From NCBI RefSeq assembly GCF_001446935.1, contig NZ_LKKK01000001.1:124001-188000 (forward strand): a DNA stretch of 64,000 nucleotides, written 5' to 3'. The notes beneath the pieces were generated by a model that was given only the letters and a program-made list of their open reading frames with translations, did no database searches and had not been told where the DNA came from. This DNA is from Pseudomonas sp. TTU2014-080ASC (GTDB lineage Bacteria; Pseudomonadota; Gammaproteobacteria; Pseudomonadales; Pseudomonadaceae). The translations under genes and the position numbers were made by a program. Below, one piece after another: positions 36,564 through 45,462 of the stretch; position 1 is the first letter of the stretch, and every line of letters begins with the position of its first letter.

Positions 36564-37190
36564 TCAGGGGCGCGCCTCAACCTCAGCTTCTACACGGCGG
36601 TTAACCGCGCGACCTTCTGCGGTAGCGTTGTCGGCCACCGGACGGCTTTCGCCATACCCCACGGCACTGACACGGTCAGACGGCACGCCGTACTCGTTCA
36701 CCAGCACATCACGTACTGCGCTGGCACGGCGCTCAGACAGGTTCTGGTTGTAGGCATCGCTACCAACAGAGTCGGTGTGACCTTCTACAACCGTGGTGGT
36801 TTGCGGATACTGGTTGAGCAGATCAGCCAGATTTTTGATTTCGCCATAGCTTTCCTGGCGAACTTGGGCTTTGTCGAAGTCGAATTTGACATCGAGCTCG
36901 ACGCGAACAGGTTCAGCCTGCTCAACGACAACCTCTTGTTCAACTACTTCTTCAACCGCTACTGCAACCTGCTCTTCTGCCCCATGAACCCAGCAGTATG
37001 CAGCGGCCATACCAGCCCCCAGCGCGGCACCGCCGCCTGCCCACGCAGAACTTTCAATTGCCCCCAACGCAGCACCACCAACACCACCAACGACAGCGCA
37101 AGTCGGCCAATCTGTTTTCTGGATGCCGGCACAACCTGTCAACAAGCTACTGGCGGCGATCAGGGGTAATGCTTTCCTGATAATGCTCAT
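36564..37190 (-). CDS. OmpA-family outer-membrane lipoprotein
   Basis: A 208-residue protein. Lipobox LLTGC (Cys20), then a glycine-zipper segment (about 34-68, VVGGVGGAALGAIESSAWAG), a Val/Glu-rich linker (about 75-92) and an OmpA peptidoglycan-binding domain (about 95-205: VKFDFDKAQVRQESYGEI, VVEGHTDSVGSDAYNQNLSE, GRAVNRRVEA). It ties the outer membrane to peptidoglycan. It is monocistronic with its own terminator. Differs from the other OmpA lipoprotein at 28.2-28.9 kb in having the glycine zipper. Confidence 0.9.
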   Translation of the reverse strand: MSIIRKALPLIAASSLLTGCAGIQKTDWPTCAVVGGVGGAALGAIESSAWAGGGAALGAGMAAAYCWVHGAEEQVAVAVEEVVEQEVVVEQAEPVRVELDVKFDFDKAQVRQESYGEIKNLADLLNQYPQTTTVVEGHTDSVGSDAYNQNLSERRASAVRDVLVNEYGVPSDRVSAVGYGESRPVADNATAEGRAVNRRVEAEVEARP

Positions 37191-37350
37191 CTGTGTGTCT
37201 CCTATTGGTAAATCGGCATAAAGCCGATACTGACGAAGTAAAGACCCCAGTTTTAAAATGCGCCAGACAATTACACATTCCGTACCAGTACACCTGTAGC
37301 AGATTGGTTTGCTACAGCCTGCCGGGCTTCTGAACCAAATAAGGAATCAC

Positions 37351-37848
37351 ATGCCAGCTCCTCAATCAGAGAGAACACCTCAACAAGCCTTAGCAGGGCT
37401 GCTGGCGCGCTACTCACCCGAACGCCTACTGCTCGTGGGAAGCCGCGACCTGCCGGCAATCGAGGCATTTGTTCAGGCATACCCAAAATGTCATATCGCC
37501 CATGCGGAAAGTGGGAAGTTGCCCGCAGAATTAGCGGGAAAACGGTACGATCTTGCCATTCTTGTTGACTGCCTTGAGCACATGCAGCGACGCGACGCCC
37601 TGCAACTTCTCGGCGGCATCCGCAACCTCAACGCGAGTCGCATGGCCGTACTGGTTGATCTGAAAGCCTGCGACTGGAAAGAAACGGATCTCTTCGCCCT
37701 CGCCCTGCAAGCCAGCGAACGCTTCCATCGAGGCGAACAGATCCTAACCCTGTTCACTTACGATCTACTCGATTACAAACAGGTACCGGACTGGCTCAAC
37801 GCCAAGTTTTGGGCCAACCCGGAAAATTTTGGCAAGTACTGGTGGTAA
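37351..37848 (+). CDS. Conserved protein, DUF6231-like
   Basis: A 165-residue cytoplasmic protein, highly conserved among pseudomonads as I recall, with no assigned function. It looks like a degenerate Rossmann/methyltransferase fold: RLLLVGSRD near 25 and [19 protein letters not shown] near 66-84 resemble SAM-binding strands, but the glycine-rich loop is poor. The C-terminus is aromatic ([17 protein letters not shown]). AAGGAA precedes the ATG at 37351. It is followed 4 bases later by the YchJ-like gene, so the two form an operon. Confidence 0.75.
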   Translation: MPAPQSERTPQQALAGLLARYSPERLLLVGSRDLPAIEAFVQAYPKCHIAHAESGKLPAELAGKRYDLAILVDCLEHMQRRDALQLLGGIRNLNASRMAVLVDLKACDWKETDLFALALQASERFHRGEQILTLFTYDLLDYKQVPDWLNAKFWANPENFGKYWW

Positions 37849-37852
37849 CCCC

Positions 37853-38323
37853 GTGAACAACTCAACCTGCCCCTGCGGCAGCCAGCTGACATTGAACACC
37901 TGCTGCGGCCGCTACCATGCTGGTACAGCCGCTCCGACAGCAGAAGCCCTGATGCGCTCGCGCTATAGCGCCTACACACTGGGACTGGTGGATTATCTGG
38001 TTACCACCACACTACCAGCGCAACAGTCTGGTCTTGACCGTGAGGCTATTCAAAACTGGAGTTTGGGCAGCACTTGGCTTGGTCTCGAAGTTGAGGACAC
38101 AGCACTGATTGAGGGGGCACCGGCCCACGCCTGGGTCACCTTTACCGCGCAATGGCAGGATATAAGCGGTAAACAGAGCCACCGTGAACGCTCAGCATTT
38201 GTGGAGCACCAGGGGCGATGGTATTTCATCGATCCTACGGTAGACCTTAAACCTGGTCGCAATGACCCCTGCCCTTGCAGCAGCGGCCAGAAATTCAAGA
38301 AGTGCTGCTCGGCGTTCTTTTAA
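37853..38323 (+). CDS. YchJ-family protein with two SEC-C zinc motifs
   Basis: A 156-residue YchJ/UPF0225-type protein. The N-terminal SEC-C motif is [13 protein letters not shown] (from residue 6) and the C-terminal motif is [13 protein letters not shown]. Between them is an NTF2-like domain ([36 protein letters not shown]). SEC-C binds zinc and, in SecA, SecB and ribosomes; the role of YchJ is unknown. The GTG at 37853 gives the normal N-terminus and lies 4 bases after the preceding stop. Confidence 0.88.
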   Translation: MNNSTCPCGSQLTLNTCCGRYHAGTAAPTAEALMRSRYSAYTLGLVDYLVTTTLPAQQSGLDREAIQNWSLGSTWLGLEVEDTALIEGAPAHAWVTFTAQWQDISGKQSHRERSAFVEHQGRWYFIDPTVDLKPGRNDPCPCSSGQKFKKCCSAFF

Positions 38324-38363
38324 ACCGACAAGCAGAGCCTCCGTGCTCTGCTTAGAATCTCAA

Positions 38364-38936
38364 TCACTCTTGCAGCTTAAGATGTGTGATATCCGGTACC
38401 ACGACCGACCCCACGCGCTTGAGCTCGCCCATGTCACTGCCGACAGGAGCCAGACTGAACTGGCTTAAATCTACTGCCGGGGCTTGCGCCTCAGGCTTAG
38501 CATCCTGCAAGTCGTTGCCCAAAGGAGCGATACCGAAATCCGGTGCATCGACATCACTGAATGCAGCCATGTACTCATCCCGGGGGGCGACTTTAAGCCG
38601 CCCTTGTTCGCCCTGCACCGTCGCAGCAGGCTGCGCAGCAAACGCAGCTACTGGTGCTGGTGCTGGTGCTGGTGCTGGTGCTGTCAACACGATCTCTTCG
38701 ATCTGCGAGTCCATGTCCACCACCTCAACCAACGCACCGGCGCGTTCTAGGGCTACACGGTATTTTTCAGCGCCAGCTTCATCGAGGTTATTTTTGATCA
38801 CAATTCTGCGGCCGGAAAACAGCAGCGCCAGTCGTTGCTCATCGGCCTGAAACAGCTTGGCCACATTAGCCTTTACTGTTTCGAGCTGAGCCCCCGGCAC
38901 CAATTGCGCACTGAATGCAATTTCATAACGAGCCAT
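38364..38936 (-). CDS. Conserved protein with N-terminal ferredoxin-like fold and disordered tail
   Basis: A 190-residue protein. Residues 1-78 are well ordered (ARYEIAFSAQLVPGAQLETV, then LLFSGRRIVIKNNLDEAGAE) and read like a small alpha/beta domain. I do not recognise a named family with confidence. Residues 79-190 are Ala/Pro/Asp-rich and include a run of five Ala-Pro pairs encoded by a perfect hexanucleotide array, and a C-terminal half with short repeats (FGIAPLGNDL, FSLAPVGSDM). I chose ATG 38936 (AGGAG 7 bases upstream) over GTG 38942. It is convergent with the ychJ-like gene. Function unknown. Confidence 0.75.
   Translation of the reverse strand: MARYEIAFSAQLVPGAQLETVKANVAKLFQADEQRLALLFSGRRIVIKNNLDEAGAEKYRVALERAGALVEVVDMDSQIEEIVLTAPAPAPAPAPVAAFAAQPAATVQGEQGRLKVAPRDEYMAAFSDVDAPDFGIAPLGNDLQDAKPEAQAPAVDLSQFSLAPVGSDMGELKRVGSVVVPDITHLKLQE
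38653..38682 (-). repeat. Hexanucleotide tandem repeat, five copies of GGTGCT
   Basis: Five perfect GGTGCT units on the plus strand (AGCACC on the coding strand) within the 38.4-38.9 kb gene, encoding Ala-Pro repeats in the disordered linker. Copy changes would keep the frame. Confidence 0.95.
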
Positions 38937-39047
38937 CGTCACACTCCTGACCTAGTCTTGCGTCACTATGGTGCAGATTATTTCAACTAACAACAGCTTG
39001 CAGCTCCGTGCTTGCTTGTTACACTGAGTGGTCATCGGGGGGCTGCA

Positions 39048-39539
39048 ATGTTTTCACAGGCAAAATCATTACAAATACTTAGCCTTGCACTATTACTTGG
39101 CCTATTCGGTGGGTTGGCTGGTTGTTCCTCTACTGGCGACCTGAAATCACCGGACATAACCCTACTCAACGTTGAAGTGGTCAGAGCCAAGCTCCTTGAG
39201 CAACGATTCAACCTCAAGTTCCGCATTGATAACCCCAACGGTTTCAGTCTACCCATCAGCCAGCTTGAATATCAGGTCACCCTGAACAATGTAGAGCTGA
39301 CCAAAGGCGAAGCCGATATTTCCCTCAGCGTCCCGGCTCGCGGCCATCGAACCTTTACTGTTCCAGTGCGAACCAACCTCTGGCGTCATGTCCGCCAGGT
39401 GGTAAAAGCGCTTGAAGAGCCTGATCACCCAATCCCCTATCAGTTCAAAGGCTCAGTTAAAACCGGCTGGTTTTTTGGTCAACGCGTGCACATGACACGC
39501 AATGGCGAGATAATTCCCGGAGATTACATCCCGGAGTAA
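39048..39539 (+). CDS. LEA14/WHy-domain lipoprotein
   Basis: A 163-residue protein. Signal peptide with lipobox LAGC (Cys26, in LLGLFGGLAGCSS), then a WHy/LEA14-type beta-sandwich (about 37-155: VEVVRAKLLEQRFNLKFRID, NPNGFSLPISQLEYQVTL). Bacterial LEA14-like lipoproteins are linked to desiccation or stress tolerance but are little studied. It is the first of three tightly spaced plus-strand genes (6- and 7-base gaps). The ATG at 39048 has a G-rich stretch upstream. Confidence 0.82.
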   Translation: MFSQAKSLQILSLALLLGLFGGLAGCSSTGDLKSPDITLLNVEVVRAKLLEQRFNLKFRIDNPNGFSLPISQLEYQVTLNNVELTKGEADISLSVPARGHRTFTVPVRTNLWRHVRQVVKALEEPDHPIPYQFKGSVKTGWFFGQRVHMTRNGEIIPGDYIPE

Positions 39540-39545
39540 CTTTGC

Positions 39546-39740
39546 ATGAACCAGCATCACGTCCACGGCCCCGACTGCAACCACGATCACGACCACCATC
39601 ACGATCATGGCCATGTCCACGGTCCTCACTGCAACCATGGTCCACAAGAGCCGGTGCGCAACGCACTGAAGGACGTTGGCCGCAACGATCCTTGCCCATG
39701 CGGCAGCCAGAAGAAATTCAAGAAATGCCACGGCGCCTGA
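39546..39740 (+). CDS. His-rich SEC-C motif miniprotein
   Basis: A 64-residue protein. The first 35 residues are strongly His-rich ([20 protein letters not shown], then [11 protein letters not shown]), 13 His plus two Cys, the look of a metal store or chaperone. The C-terminal third is a SEC-C zinc motif ([18 protein letters not shown]). It lies 6 bases after the LEA14-like lipoprotein and 7 bases before a DUF2489-like gene. Cytoplasmic. It probably binds zinc or nickel; the partner is unknown. Confidence 0.85.
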   Translation: MNQHHVHGPDCNHDHDHHHDHGHVHGPHCNHGPQEPVRNALKDVGRNDPCPCGSQKKFKKCHGA

Positions 39741-39747
39741 GCTGCCG

Positions 39748-40209
39748 ATGAACCCGCTCACACTGACTGCTCTCAGCCTGGCCGCATTCATCATTGTGGC
39801 CCTGGCGGGCTATGCGCTGCATCTCTGGCGTAAGGTCTGGATACAACAGCGTCAAAACAAAGAGGCCCAGCAAAGCCGAAAGATTCGGCTGCGCGGAGAT
39901 TTGCAGATCCTCGCCAGCAGCCTGCTCGACGGCCAGCTGCCGCTTATCGAGGGCGCTATTCGGATCAAAGTCCTGCTCGATAATTATGATTTGGCGCTTA
40001 GCCAGAGCAGTCAGTGTGAAATCTTTCAGCGTCTTTATGGCGCTACCGCCCACATCCCAACCCACCAGGGTTGGAAGGCACTCAGCCGCGAACAACACGC
40101 CGATTACGAGGCGCTATTTGCACAGCTGCAAGCCCAACATGAACAGGCCGCACATACAGCCGCACGCTGGCTGCTCGAGCACCTACCCAACCCCCACAAT
40201 AAGAGCTGA
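39748..40209 (+). CDS. DUF2489-like membrane-anchored protein
   Basis: A 153-residue protein with one N-terminal membrane helix (about 5-27, LTALSLAAFIIVALAGYALH) and a helical cytoplasmic domain. Conserved-looking stretches are RGDLQILASSLLDGQLPLIE and ALFAQLQAQHEQAAHTAARW. Matches DUF2489 in length and layout (family recalled); function unknown. It starts 7 bases after the His-rich SEC-C gene and is its operon partner. The ATG at 39748 follows a weak ribosome site inside that gene's end. Confidence 0.75.
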   Translation: MNPLTLTALSLAAFIIVALAGYALHLWRKVWIQQRQNKEAQQSRKIRLRGDLQILASSLLDGQLPLIEGAIRIKVLLDNYDLALSQSSQCEIFQRLYGATAHIPTHQGWKALSREQHADYEALFAQLQAQHEQAAHTAARWLLEHLPNPHNKS

Positions 40210-40324
40210 ACTGTCGCTTCAACGCCTTGTCAGCCTTGGCTGAGCTGGCTAACGTACGCCATCCAGCCATACACGCCTAAACTGTAACCAACTTATTGAT
40301 CACGCCCGGTAAGGAGCCAGCTGC

Positions 40325-42862
40325 ATGCTAGCGCGCGCATTTCGTCCAATAGCCTGTGTAAGCCTAGCGGCCATTGTGACCGCATCGATTTCACTTACCG
40401 GTTGCCAATCATTTCTCAACAGCCGTTACAGCGACAGTGTCCACCCGGATCAGGGCATTGTGAAAATCAAAGGGCTGGCCAACAGTGTAGTCGTGCGTCG
40501 CAACCCACTTGGTATGCCACTGATTGAAACCACCACATTCCACGATGCGCTCTTTGCACTGGGTTATGTGCATGCCAGCGACCGTCTAAGCCAAATGGTC
40601 GGCATGCGCCTGATGGCCGAAGGCCGCCTGGCCGAAATGGCAGGTCCAGGCGTGCTGGACATTGACCGGTTTATGCGCTCCGTCAACCTCCGGCAGAGTG
40701 CCGAGGTGCTCTACAAAAATGCCACACCTCGCTTGAAACAATTCTTTGAGGTGTATGCCCGCGGCGTAAATGCCTACCTCTTCCGCTACCGCGACAAACT
40801 ACCAATGGACCTAGCTGAGGCGGGTTACCGTCCGGCTTACTGGAAGGCAGAAGATTCGGTGCTTATCTTCTGCCTGATGAATTTCGGTCTATCGGTCAAT
40901 CTGCAGGAAGAAGTTGCAGCACTGGTGCTCTCACAAAAGGTCGGCGCAGACAAAGTTGCCTGGCTGCTACCAACCTATCCTGATGAGCCCCTGCCTTTTG
41001 CTGAAGCGGAAAAGCTCAAAGGGCTTAATCTCACTGGCCAATTAGCCGGGCTTTCTGGCCTGAACCAAGCCGTCAGCCAATTTGCCGACGCCCATATGCT
41101 CGGCGTTGCCGCGTCCAACAACTGGGCCTTCGCCCCGGCTAAAACCCGTAGTGGCCGCAGCATTGTTGCCAACGACACCCACCTTCCCCTCTCCATGCCT
41201 TCAGCTTGGAACTTTGTACAAATCCGCTCGCCGAAATTTAACGCTGCCGGTGTTTCGATTGCCGGGGTTCCAGCAGTTGTCGCTGGCTTCAATGGCAAGC
41301 TGGGCTGGGGCATGACAATGGTCATGGGGGATACACAAGACCTCTACCTGGAGCAGGTGCGCCGTGAAAATGGGCGCTTGTACTACCTGGCAGATGGCAA
41401 ATGGTTGCCTGTTAAAGAGCGTCAGGAAACCTTCTTCATTAAAGGTGAGCGGCCAATCCGCGAGACTATTTTTGAGACCCGCCACGGCCCGCTGCTGAAC
41501 TCAGTGCTGGGCGAGCGCAAACACATGCTACAACCGCTGCCGCTGAACAGCGGCTATGGGGTTGCTTTAAAAACGCCAGAGATGAATGGCGATAAAACCC
41601 TGGATGCAATGTTCGATCTATCCCGCGCACAGTCCGTGGAACAAGCCTTTGAGGCCACCCGTGAGGTCCGCGCCATCCCGCTCAATATTGTCTTCGCCGA
41701 CTCGGAGCACATTGGCTGGCAAGTCACCGGGCGCTATCCCAACCGTCGAGCAGGTCTAGGCCTGATGCCATCACCCGGCTGGAACAGCGAATATGAGTGG
41801 GATGGCTACGCCGACCCTATGCTGCATCCCTATGATCAGGACCCACCCCAAGGCTGGCTGGGAACAGCCAACCACCGCACCGTGCCCAAAGGGTATGGCA
41901 TGCAACTGTCCAACTCCTGGTTCTACCCGGAACGAGCTGAGCGTATTGAGCAGTTGGCAAACAGTGGCCGCCATGACACTCAAAGTTCAATCGCCATGCA
42001 GTACGATCAAACCTCGCCGTTTGTGGCCAAACTGCAGCGCATGTTCAGCGCACCAGGCATGGCAGAAAGCCTGAAAGCGTCTATTGATGCTCTGCCCCTG
42101 GCAGAACGCCACAAAGCCCAAGAGGCGCTGAGCCGTATCAGCAAATTTGACGGCAGAATGTCTGCAACTTCAGCAGATGCAGCGCTTTACAGCGCCTTCC
42201 TGTATCAAAGTGCCCGCGACACCTTCCTCGACGAACTCGGACCGGACACAAGTCCAGCCTGGAAGGCACTGGTCGACACAGCCAATAGTTCCTACTCCGC
42301 GCAGGCGGATCACCTGCTGGGCCGTGAAGACAGCCCCTTCTGGGACGACACCCACACCGCGCAAAAAGAAGACAAACCCGCCATTCTCGCCCGCAGTCTC
42401 GCGGGTGCAGTAACGCTGCTGGAAAATCGCCTCGGCGCTGACCGCAGCGCCTGGCAGTGGGGCAAGCTGCACACGTATACCTGGGCAAGCGACTCGAGCA
42501 AACTAGCCCCATCCCTCAGCTCCAGCCAGCGTGCAAGCATTAACGCCATCAAAGGCTATCTGGATCGTGGCCCCTATGCTGCTGGAGGCGACCACGGCAC
42601 CCTCAACGTAGCTGCTTACGAGTGGGGCGACAACTTCGACACCTGGCTGATTCCAGCCATGCGCATCATTGTCGATTTCGGCCGTGCAGAGCCCATGATC
42701 GGACTTAACAGCTCAGGCCAGTCTGGCAACCCTGCCAGCAAACATTACGCAGACGGGATTGATGCCTGGCTCAAAGGTAGCTACATGAGTTTTCCTTTCC
42801 GCTCAGAAAACCTCGACAAGACCTATGGCAGCCGCCGCCTACTCCTCACCCCGGATAAATAG
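40325..42862 (+). CDS. quiP: Acyl-homoserine lactone acylase QuiP (penicillin amidase family)
   Basis: An 845-residue Ntn-hydrolase precursor. The new N-terminal nucleophile after self-cleavage is Ser264 in [15 protein letters not shown], with preserved NDTHL (about 284-288) and [11 protein letters not shown]. The order is signal, alpha chain (to 263), a spacer region, beta chain (from 264). It hydrolyses the amide of long-chain N-acyl-homoserine lactones, so it can quench quorum sensing or use the signal as food. The P. aeruginosa QuiP I recall is of nearly equal length and has the same neighbours. The signal carries LTGC (Cys27), a possible lipobox. Only AGGAG precedes the start, 8 bases upstream. 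Confidence 0.93.
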   Translation: MLARAFRPIACVSLAAIVTASISLTGCQSFLNSRYSDSVHPDQGIVKIKGLANSVVVRRNPLGMPLIETTTFHDALFALGYVHASDRLSQMVGMRLMAEGRLAEMAGPGVLDIDRFMRSVNLRQSAEVLYKNATPRLKQFFEVYARGVNAYLFRYRDKLPMDLAEAGYRPAYWKAEDSVLIFCLMNFGLSVNLQEEVAALVLSQKVGADKVAWLLPTYPDEPLPFAEAEKLKGLNLTGQLAGLSGLNQAVSQFADAHMLGVAASNNWAFAPAKTRSGRSIVANDTHLPLSMPSAWNFVQIRSPKFNAAGVSIAGVPAVVAGFNGKLGWGMTMVMGDTQDLYLEQVRRENGRLYYLADGKWLPVKERQETFFIKGERPIRETIFETRHGPLLNSVLGERKHMLQPLPLNSGYGVALKTPEMNGDKTLDAMFDLSRAQSVEQAFEATREVRAIPLNIVFADSEHIGWQVTGRYPNRRAGLGLMPSPGWNSEYEWDGYADPMLHPYDQDPPQGWLGTANHRTVPKGYGMQLSNSWFYPERAERIEQLANSGRHDTQSSIAMQYDQTSPFVAKLQRMFSAPGMAESLKASIDALPLAERHKAQEALSRISKFDGRMSATSADAALYSAFLYQSARDTFLDELGPDTSPAWKALVDTANSSYSAQADHLLGREDSPFWDDTHTAQKEDKPAILARSLAGAVTLLENRLGADRSAWQWGKLHTYTWASDSSKLAPSLSSSQRASINAIKGYLDRGPYAAGGDHGTLNVAAYEWGDNFDTWLIPAMRIIVDFGRAEPMIGLNSSGQSGNPASKHYADGIDAWLKGSYMSFPFRSENLDKTYGSRRLLLTPDK

Positions 42863-42872
42863 TCTGACCAAT

Positions 42873-42905
42873 AAATCAAAGGGCGCTCTAGGCGCCCTTT
42901 GATTT
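42873..42905. terminator. Bidirectional terminator between quiP and nagZ
   Basis: A perfect 14-bp inverted repeat (AAATCAAAGGGCGC with GCGCCCTTTGATTT) and a 5-base loop. T-tracts flank both sides, as expected of a terminator serving two convergent genes. Confidence 0.88.
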
Positions 42906-42914
42906 GATCAACCC

Positions 42915-43925
42915 TCACACAACTAAGTGTGCTTCCCGCAGCCGGGAAATGGCCTGCAACCAGCGCGGGTCACTCTTATAATCAATCCCCGGAAACGCCT
43001 GCCTACGCATACGCGCAAGCCCTTGTGGCGGTGACACCTTGAGTCGCTGCATCGCACTGAGCGCCAATTCTGCTGAGGCCCGATCGTTACACACAAGCCC
43101 CATATCGCAACCGGCCAACATAGCCGCCTCAATACGACTGGCCGCATCCCCCACCACATGAGCACCGGCCATGGACAGGTCATCACTGAAGATCACCCCG
43201 TTGAAGTTCAACTCGCCACGCAGAATCTCTTGCAACCAGCGGCGCGAAAATCCTGCAGGCTGACTGTCAACCTGCGGGTAGATGACATGGGCCGGCATCA
43301 CCGCTGCCAGTTGCTGGCTTAACTTGGCGAATGGCTGCAGATCGACAGCACGAATCTGTTCCAGGCTGCGCTCATCGACCGGAATTGCAACGTGAGAGTC
43401 TGCTTCAGCCCAGCCATGCCCTGGGAAGTGCTTACCTGTGGCTGCCATGCCTGCAGCATTCATCCCACTAATGAAGGCACCGGCCAATGCAGTCGCCCGC
43501 TGCGGATCACCTTCAAACGAGCGCGTACCGACCACTGCACTACGTTGATGATCGAGATCCAGCACCGGAGCAAAACTCAAATCAAGGCCAACCGCCAATA
43601 CCTCGGTTGCCATCACCCAACCGCACAACGCTGCGAGTTCTTCCGCGTTGGGGTTATCCGCCAACGCACGCATAGCTGGGATGCGCACAAAGCCGTTACG
43701 CAAGCGTTGCACCCGGCCACCCTCCTGGTCCACTGCCAGCAAAACATCAGGACGGACAGCACGGATAGCCGCAGTCAGCTCACGCACCTGACGCGGATCC
43801 TCAATATTGCGCGCAAACAGAATCAGGCCAGCCACTTCAGGCTGACGCAGGATCGCTCGATCCTCTGCAGTCAGCCATGTCCCAGCGATGTCCAGCATCA
43901 GAGAGCCTTGCAGGGTTACACTCAC
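42915..43925 (-). CDS. nagZ: Beta-N-acetylhexosaminidase NagZ
   Basis: A 336-residue cytoplasmic GH3 glycosidase that removes N-acetylglucosamine from anhydro-muropeptides in cell-wall recycling. Signature blocks: LLAVDQEGGRVQRL (about 61-74), FAPVLDLDH, the catalytic loop GKHFPGHGWAEADSH (about 164-178), with the His acid/base of the family, and the nucleophile Asp in VIFSDDLSMAGA near 248. The product influences AmpR-dependent beta-lactamase induction. Stop and start spacing (9 bases) couple it with the L,D-transpeptidase gene upstream. AGGAAT precedes the ATG. Confidence 0.95.
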   Translation of the reverse strand: MSVTLQGSLMLDIAGTWLTAEDRAILRQPEVAGLILFARNIEDPRQVRELTAAIRAVRPDVLLAVDQEGGRVQRLRNGFVRIPAMRALADNPNAEELAALCGWVMATEVLAVGLDLSFAPVLDLDHQRSAVVGTRSFEGDPQRATALAGAFISGMNAAGMAATGKHFPGHGWAEADSHVAIPVDERSLEQIRAVDLQPFAKLSQQLAAVMPAHVIYPQVDSQPAGFSRRWLQEILRGELNFNGVIFSDDLSMAGAHVVGDAASRIEAAMLAGCDMGLVCNDRASAELALSAMQRLKVSPPQGLARMRRQAFPGIDYKSDPRWLQAISRLREAHLVV

Positions 43926-43934
43926 AGGAATTCC

Positions 43935-44459
43935 TTATTCAAGCGCTGCGGCCGCCCATTGCGGGCAGGCTGCTTCTTCAATTTGCACGGCACAATGTGC
44001 CGGAACTCGGTCGTACAGCTCAATTAACGCATCATTACGCAGACGCACACACCCATGAGACAGAGGCACGCCCATTGGCTCAGTGTCCGGTGTCCCATGC
44101 AGATAGATATAACGGCGGAATGTGTCCACATCGCCCAGTCGATTACGCCCCGGCTCACAACCACTCAACCAGAGAATACGCGACAGAATCCAGTCACGCC
44201 CCGGGTATTGAGCATGCAGCTCGGGCGACCAAACTTCACCTGTCCAGCGCCGCCCACGCAACACCGCACCAGCGGGCAAACTGCCGCCAATCCGTGCACG
44301 GACTTGAAAGCGACCACGAGGCGTACAGCCAGAGCCATTCTTCTCGCCCACGCCATTGAGCGCAGTAGAAACGGCAGTACGAAAGGTCAATACACCATCG
44401 GCAAAGCCATAAAGCTGCTGATCAGCGATTGAAATATGGAGTAGATCGAGATTAGGCAT
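43935..44459 (-). CDS. L,D-transpeptidase (YkuD domain)
   Basis: A 174-residue YkuD-domain protein. The active-site motif is SHGCVRLRNDALIELYD, with the Cys nucleophile in HGCVR near residue 144 and the upstream His in YLHGTPD. L,D-transpeptidases crosslink or modify peptidoglycan through a meso-diaminopimelate residue. No clear signal peptide is visible (NLDLLHISIADQQLYG), so it may act in the cytoplasm or lack a classical signal. It forms an operon with nagZ. A start further upstream is not supported; the psrA stop lies 46 bases away. Confidence 0.88.
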   Translation of the reverse strand: MPNLDLLHISIADQQLYGFADGVLTFRTAVSTALNGVGEKNGSGCTPRGRFQVRARIGGSLPAGAVLRGRRWTGEVWSPELHAQYPGRDWILSRILWLSGCEPGRNRLGDVDTFRRYIYLHGTPDTEPMGVPLSHGCVRLRNDALIELYDRVPAHCAVQIEEAACPQWAAAALE

Positions 44460-44505
44460 GGCGGCTAGCTTAACGGATCAAGCCAAGCTAGCCCATCCAC
44501 GCGTG

Positions 44506-45213
44506 TCAGACTTTCCCGGTCTGTACAGCAACTTTATTACGCGGCTTGAGTTGCGCATTGGCCAGCTGCTCATCGTTCAAAGCAGTATCAGAACGCATTC
44601 CGGCTGCCAGGAATGGCACCATTAGGCGCATGACCTGCTCAATTGAGGTGTTCACACCGAAATCGTTTTCGGACATAGCCCGTAGCGCTTTGATGCCAGA
44701 CATACTGAAGGCCGCAGCACCAAGCATAAAGTGCACGCGCCAGAAGAGCTCCAAAGGCGGAATACGCGGAGCCGCCTCATGGACAAGAAGCATGTAACGG
44801 CGGAACACCTTGCCATAAACCTCCTCAAGGTATTTGCGCAGGTGCCCCTGACTCTGGCTGAACGCCAACCCCAGCAAACGCATGAATATGGACAAGTCAT
44901 TACCGCTGCGCGGTTTCACCGAAAGCGCTTGTTCAACCAACAGCTCAAGCAAATCCTCAAGGCTCAGCTTGCACTCAGGCTTGGCTTGCCGACGATCCAG
45001 CTCTCGCTCTAGGCTGACACAAAATGGCCCGAGGAAACGGGAAAATACCGCCTGAATCAGCGCCTTCTTAGAGCCGAAGTGATAGTTCACCGCGGCAAGG
45101 TTCACCCCTGCCTTGCTGGTTATCAAACGCAGCGAAGTCTCAGCGAAGCCTTTCTCTGCGAAAAGCTGTTCTGCAGCATCAAGAATACGTTCGACAGTTT
45201 CCGACTGGGCCAT
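44506..45213 (-). CDS. psrA: TetR-family transcriptional regulator PsrA
   Basis: A 235-residue regulator. The TetR helix-turn-helix covers about 8-55 (AEKGFAETSLRLITSKAGVN, then LAAVNYHFGSKKALIQAVF). The C-terminal part is the long-chain fatty-acid-binding domain of PsrA (GAAAFSMSGIKALRAM). PsrA senses fatty acids such as oleate, represses itself and fadBA5-type genes and activates rpoS in Pseudomonas. It is divergent from lexA as in P. aeruginosa. Two PsrA palindromes lie 15-41 bases upstream of its ATG, supporting autoregulation. Confidence 0.94.
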   Translation of the reverse strand: MAQSETVERILDAAEQLFAEKGFAETSLRLITSKAGVNLAAVNYHFGSKKALIQAVFSRFLGPFCVSLERELDRRQAKPECKLSLEDLLELLVEQALSVKPRSGNDLSIFMRLLGLAFSQSQGHLRKYLEEVYGKVFRRYMLLVHEAAPRIPPLELFWRVHFMLGAAAFSMSGIKALRAMSENDFGVNTSIEQVMRLMVPFLAAGMRSDTALNDEQLANAQLKPRNKVAVQTGKV

Positions 45214-45227
45214 AAAATATCATCTAG

Positions 45228-45254
45228 CAAACACTTGTTTGAAACATACGTTTC
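45228..45254 (-). promoter_or_regulatory. Two abutting PsrA operators upstream of psrA
   Basis: CAAAC-N4-GTTTG at 45228-45241 and GAAAC-N4-GTTTC at 45241-45254, sharing one G. Both match the published PsrA consensus (G/C)AAAC-N2-4-GTTT(G/C). They lie just ahead of the psrA start, where bound PsrA could block its own transcription. Confidence 0.85.
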
Positions 45255-45402
45255 AGTTAATGGGATTGTCAAGCCAACCCGCCGTTTCACTGCTAAATCG
45301 ACAATTTTACTCTAAGCAAAATAGACGATCAGATCACATTACAAGTTACACAGAACGCCCGTGCTTATTCAGGACGGAACAGTAGCCAGGAATGAAGGAG
45401 GA

Positions 45403-45454
45403 TTGCCAACAAGCCAATACTGTATATAATCCCAGTCACTGTACAAAAAGACAG
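45403..45454 (+). promoter_or_regulatory. lexA promoter with two LexA (SOS) boxes
   Basis: A -35-like TTGCCA (45403-45408), 16 bases, then a perfect -10 TATAAT (45425-45430). Two boxes fit CTG-N10-CAG: 45420-45435 (CTGTATATAATCCCAG, over the -10) and 45439-45454 (CTGTACAAAAAGACAG). Tandem boxes over the promoter are the known arrangement of lexA autorepression. Confidence 0.92.
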
Positions 45455-45462
45455 AGATGACC

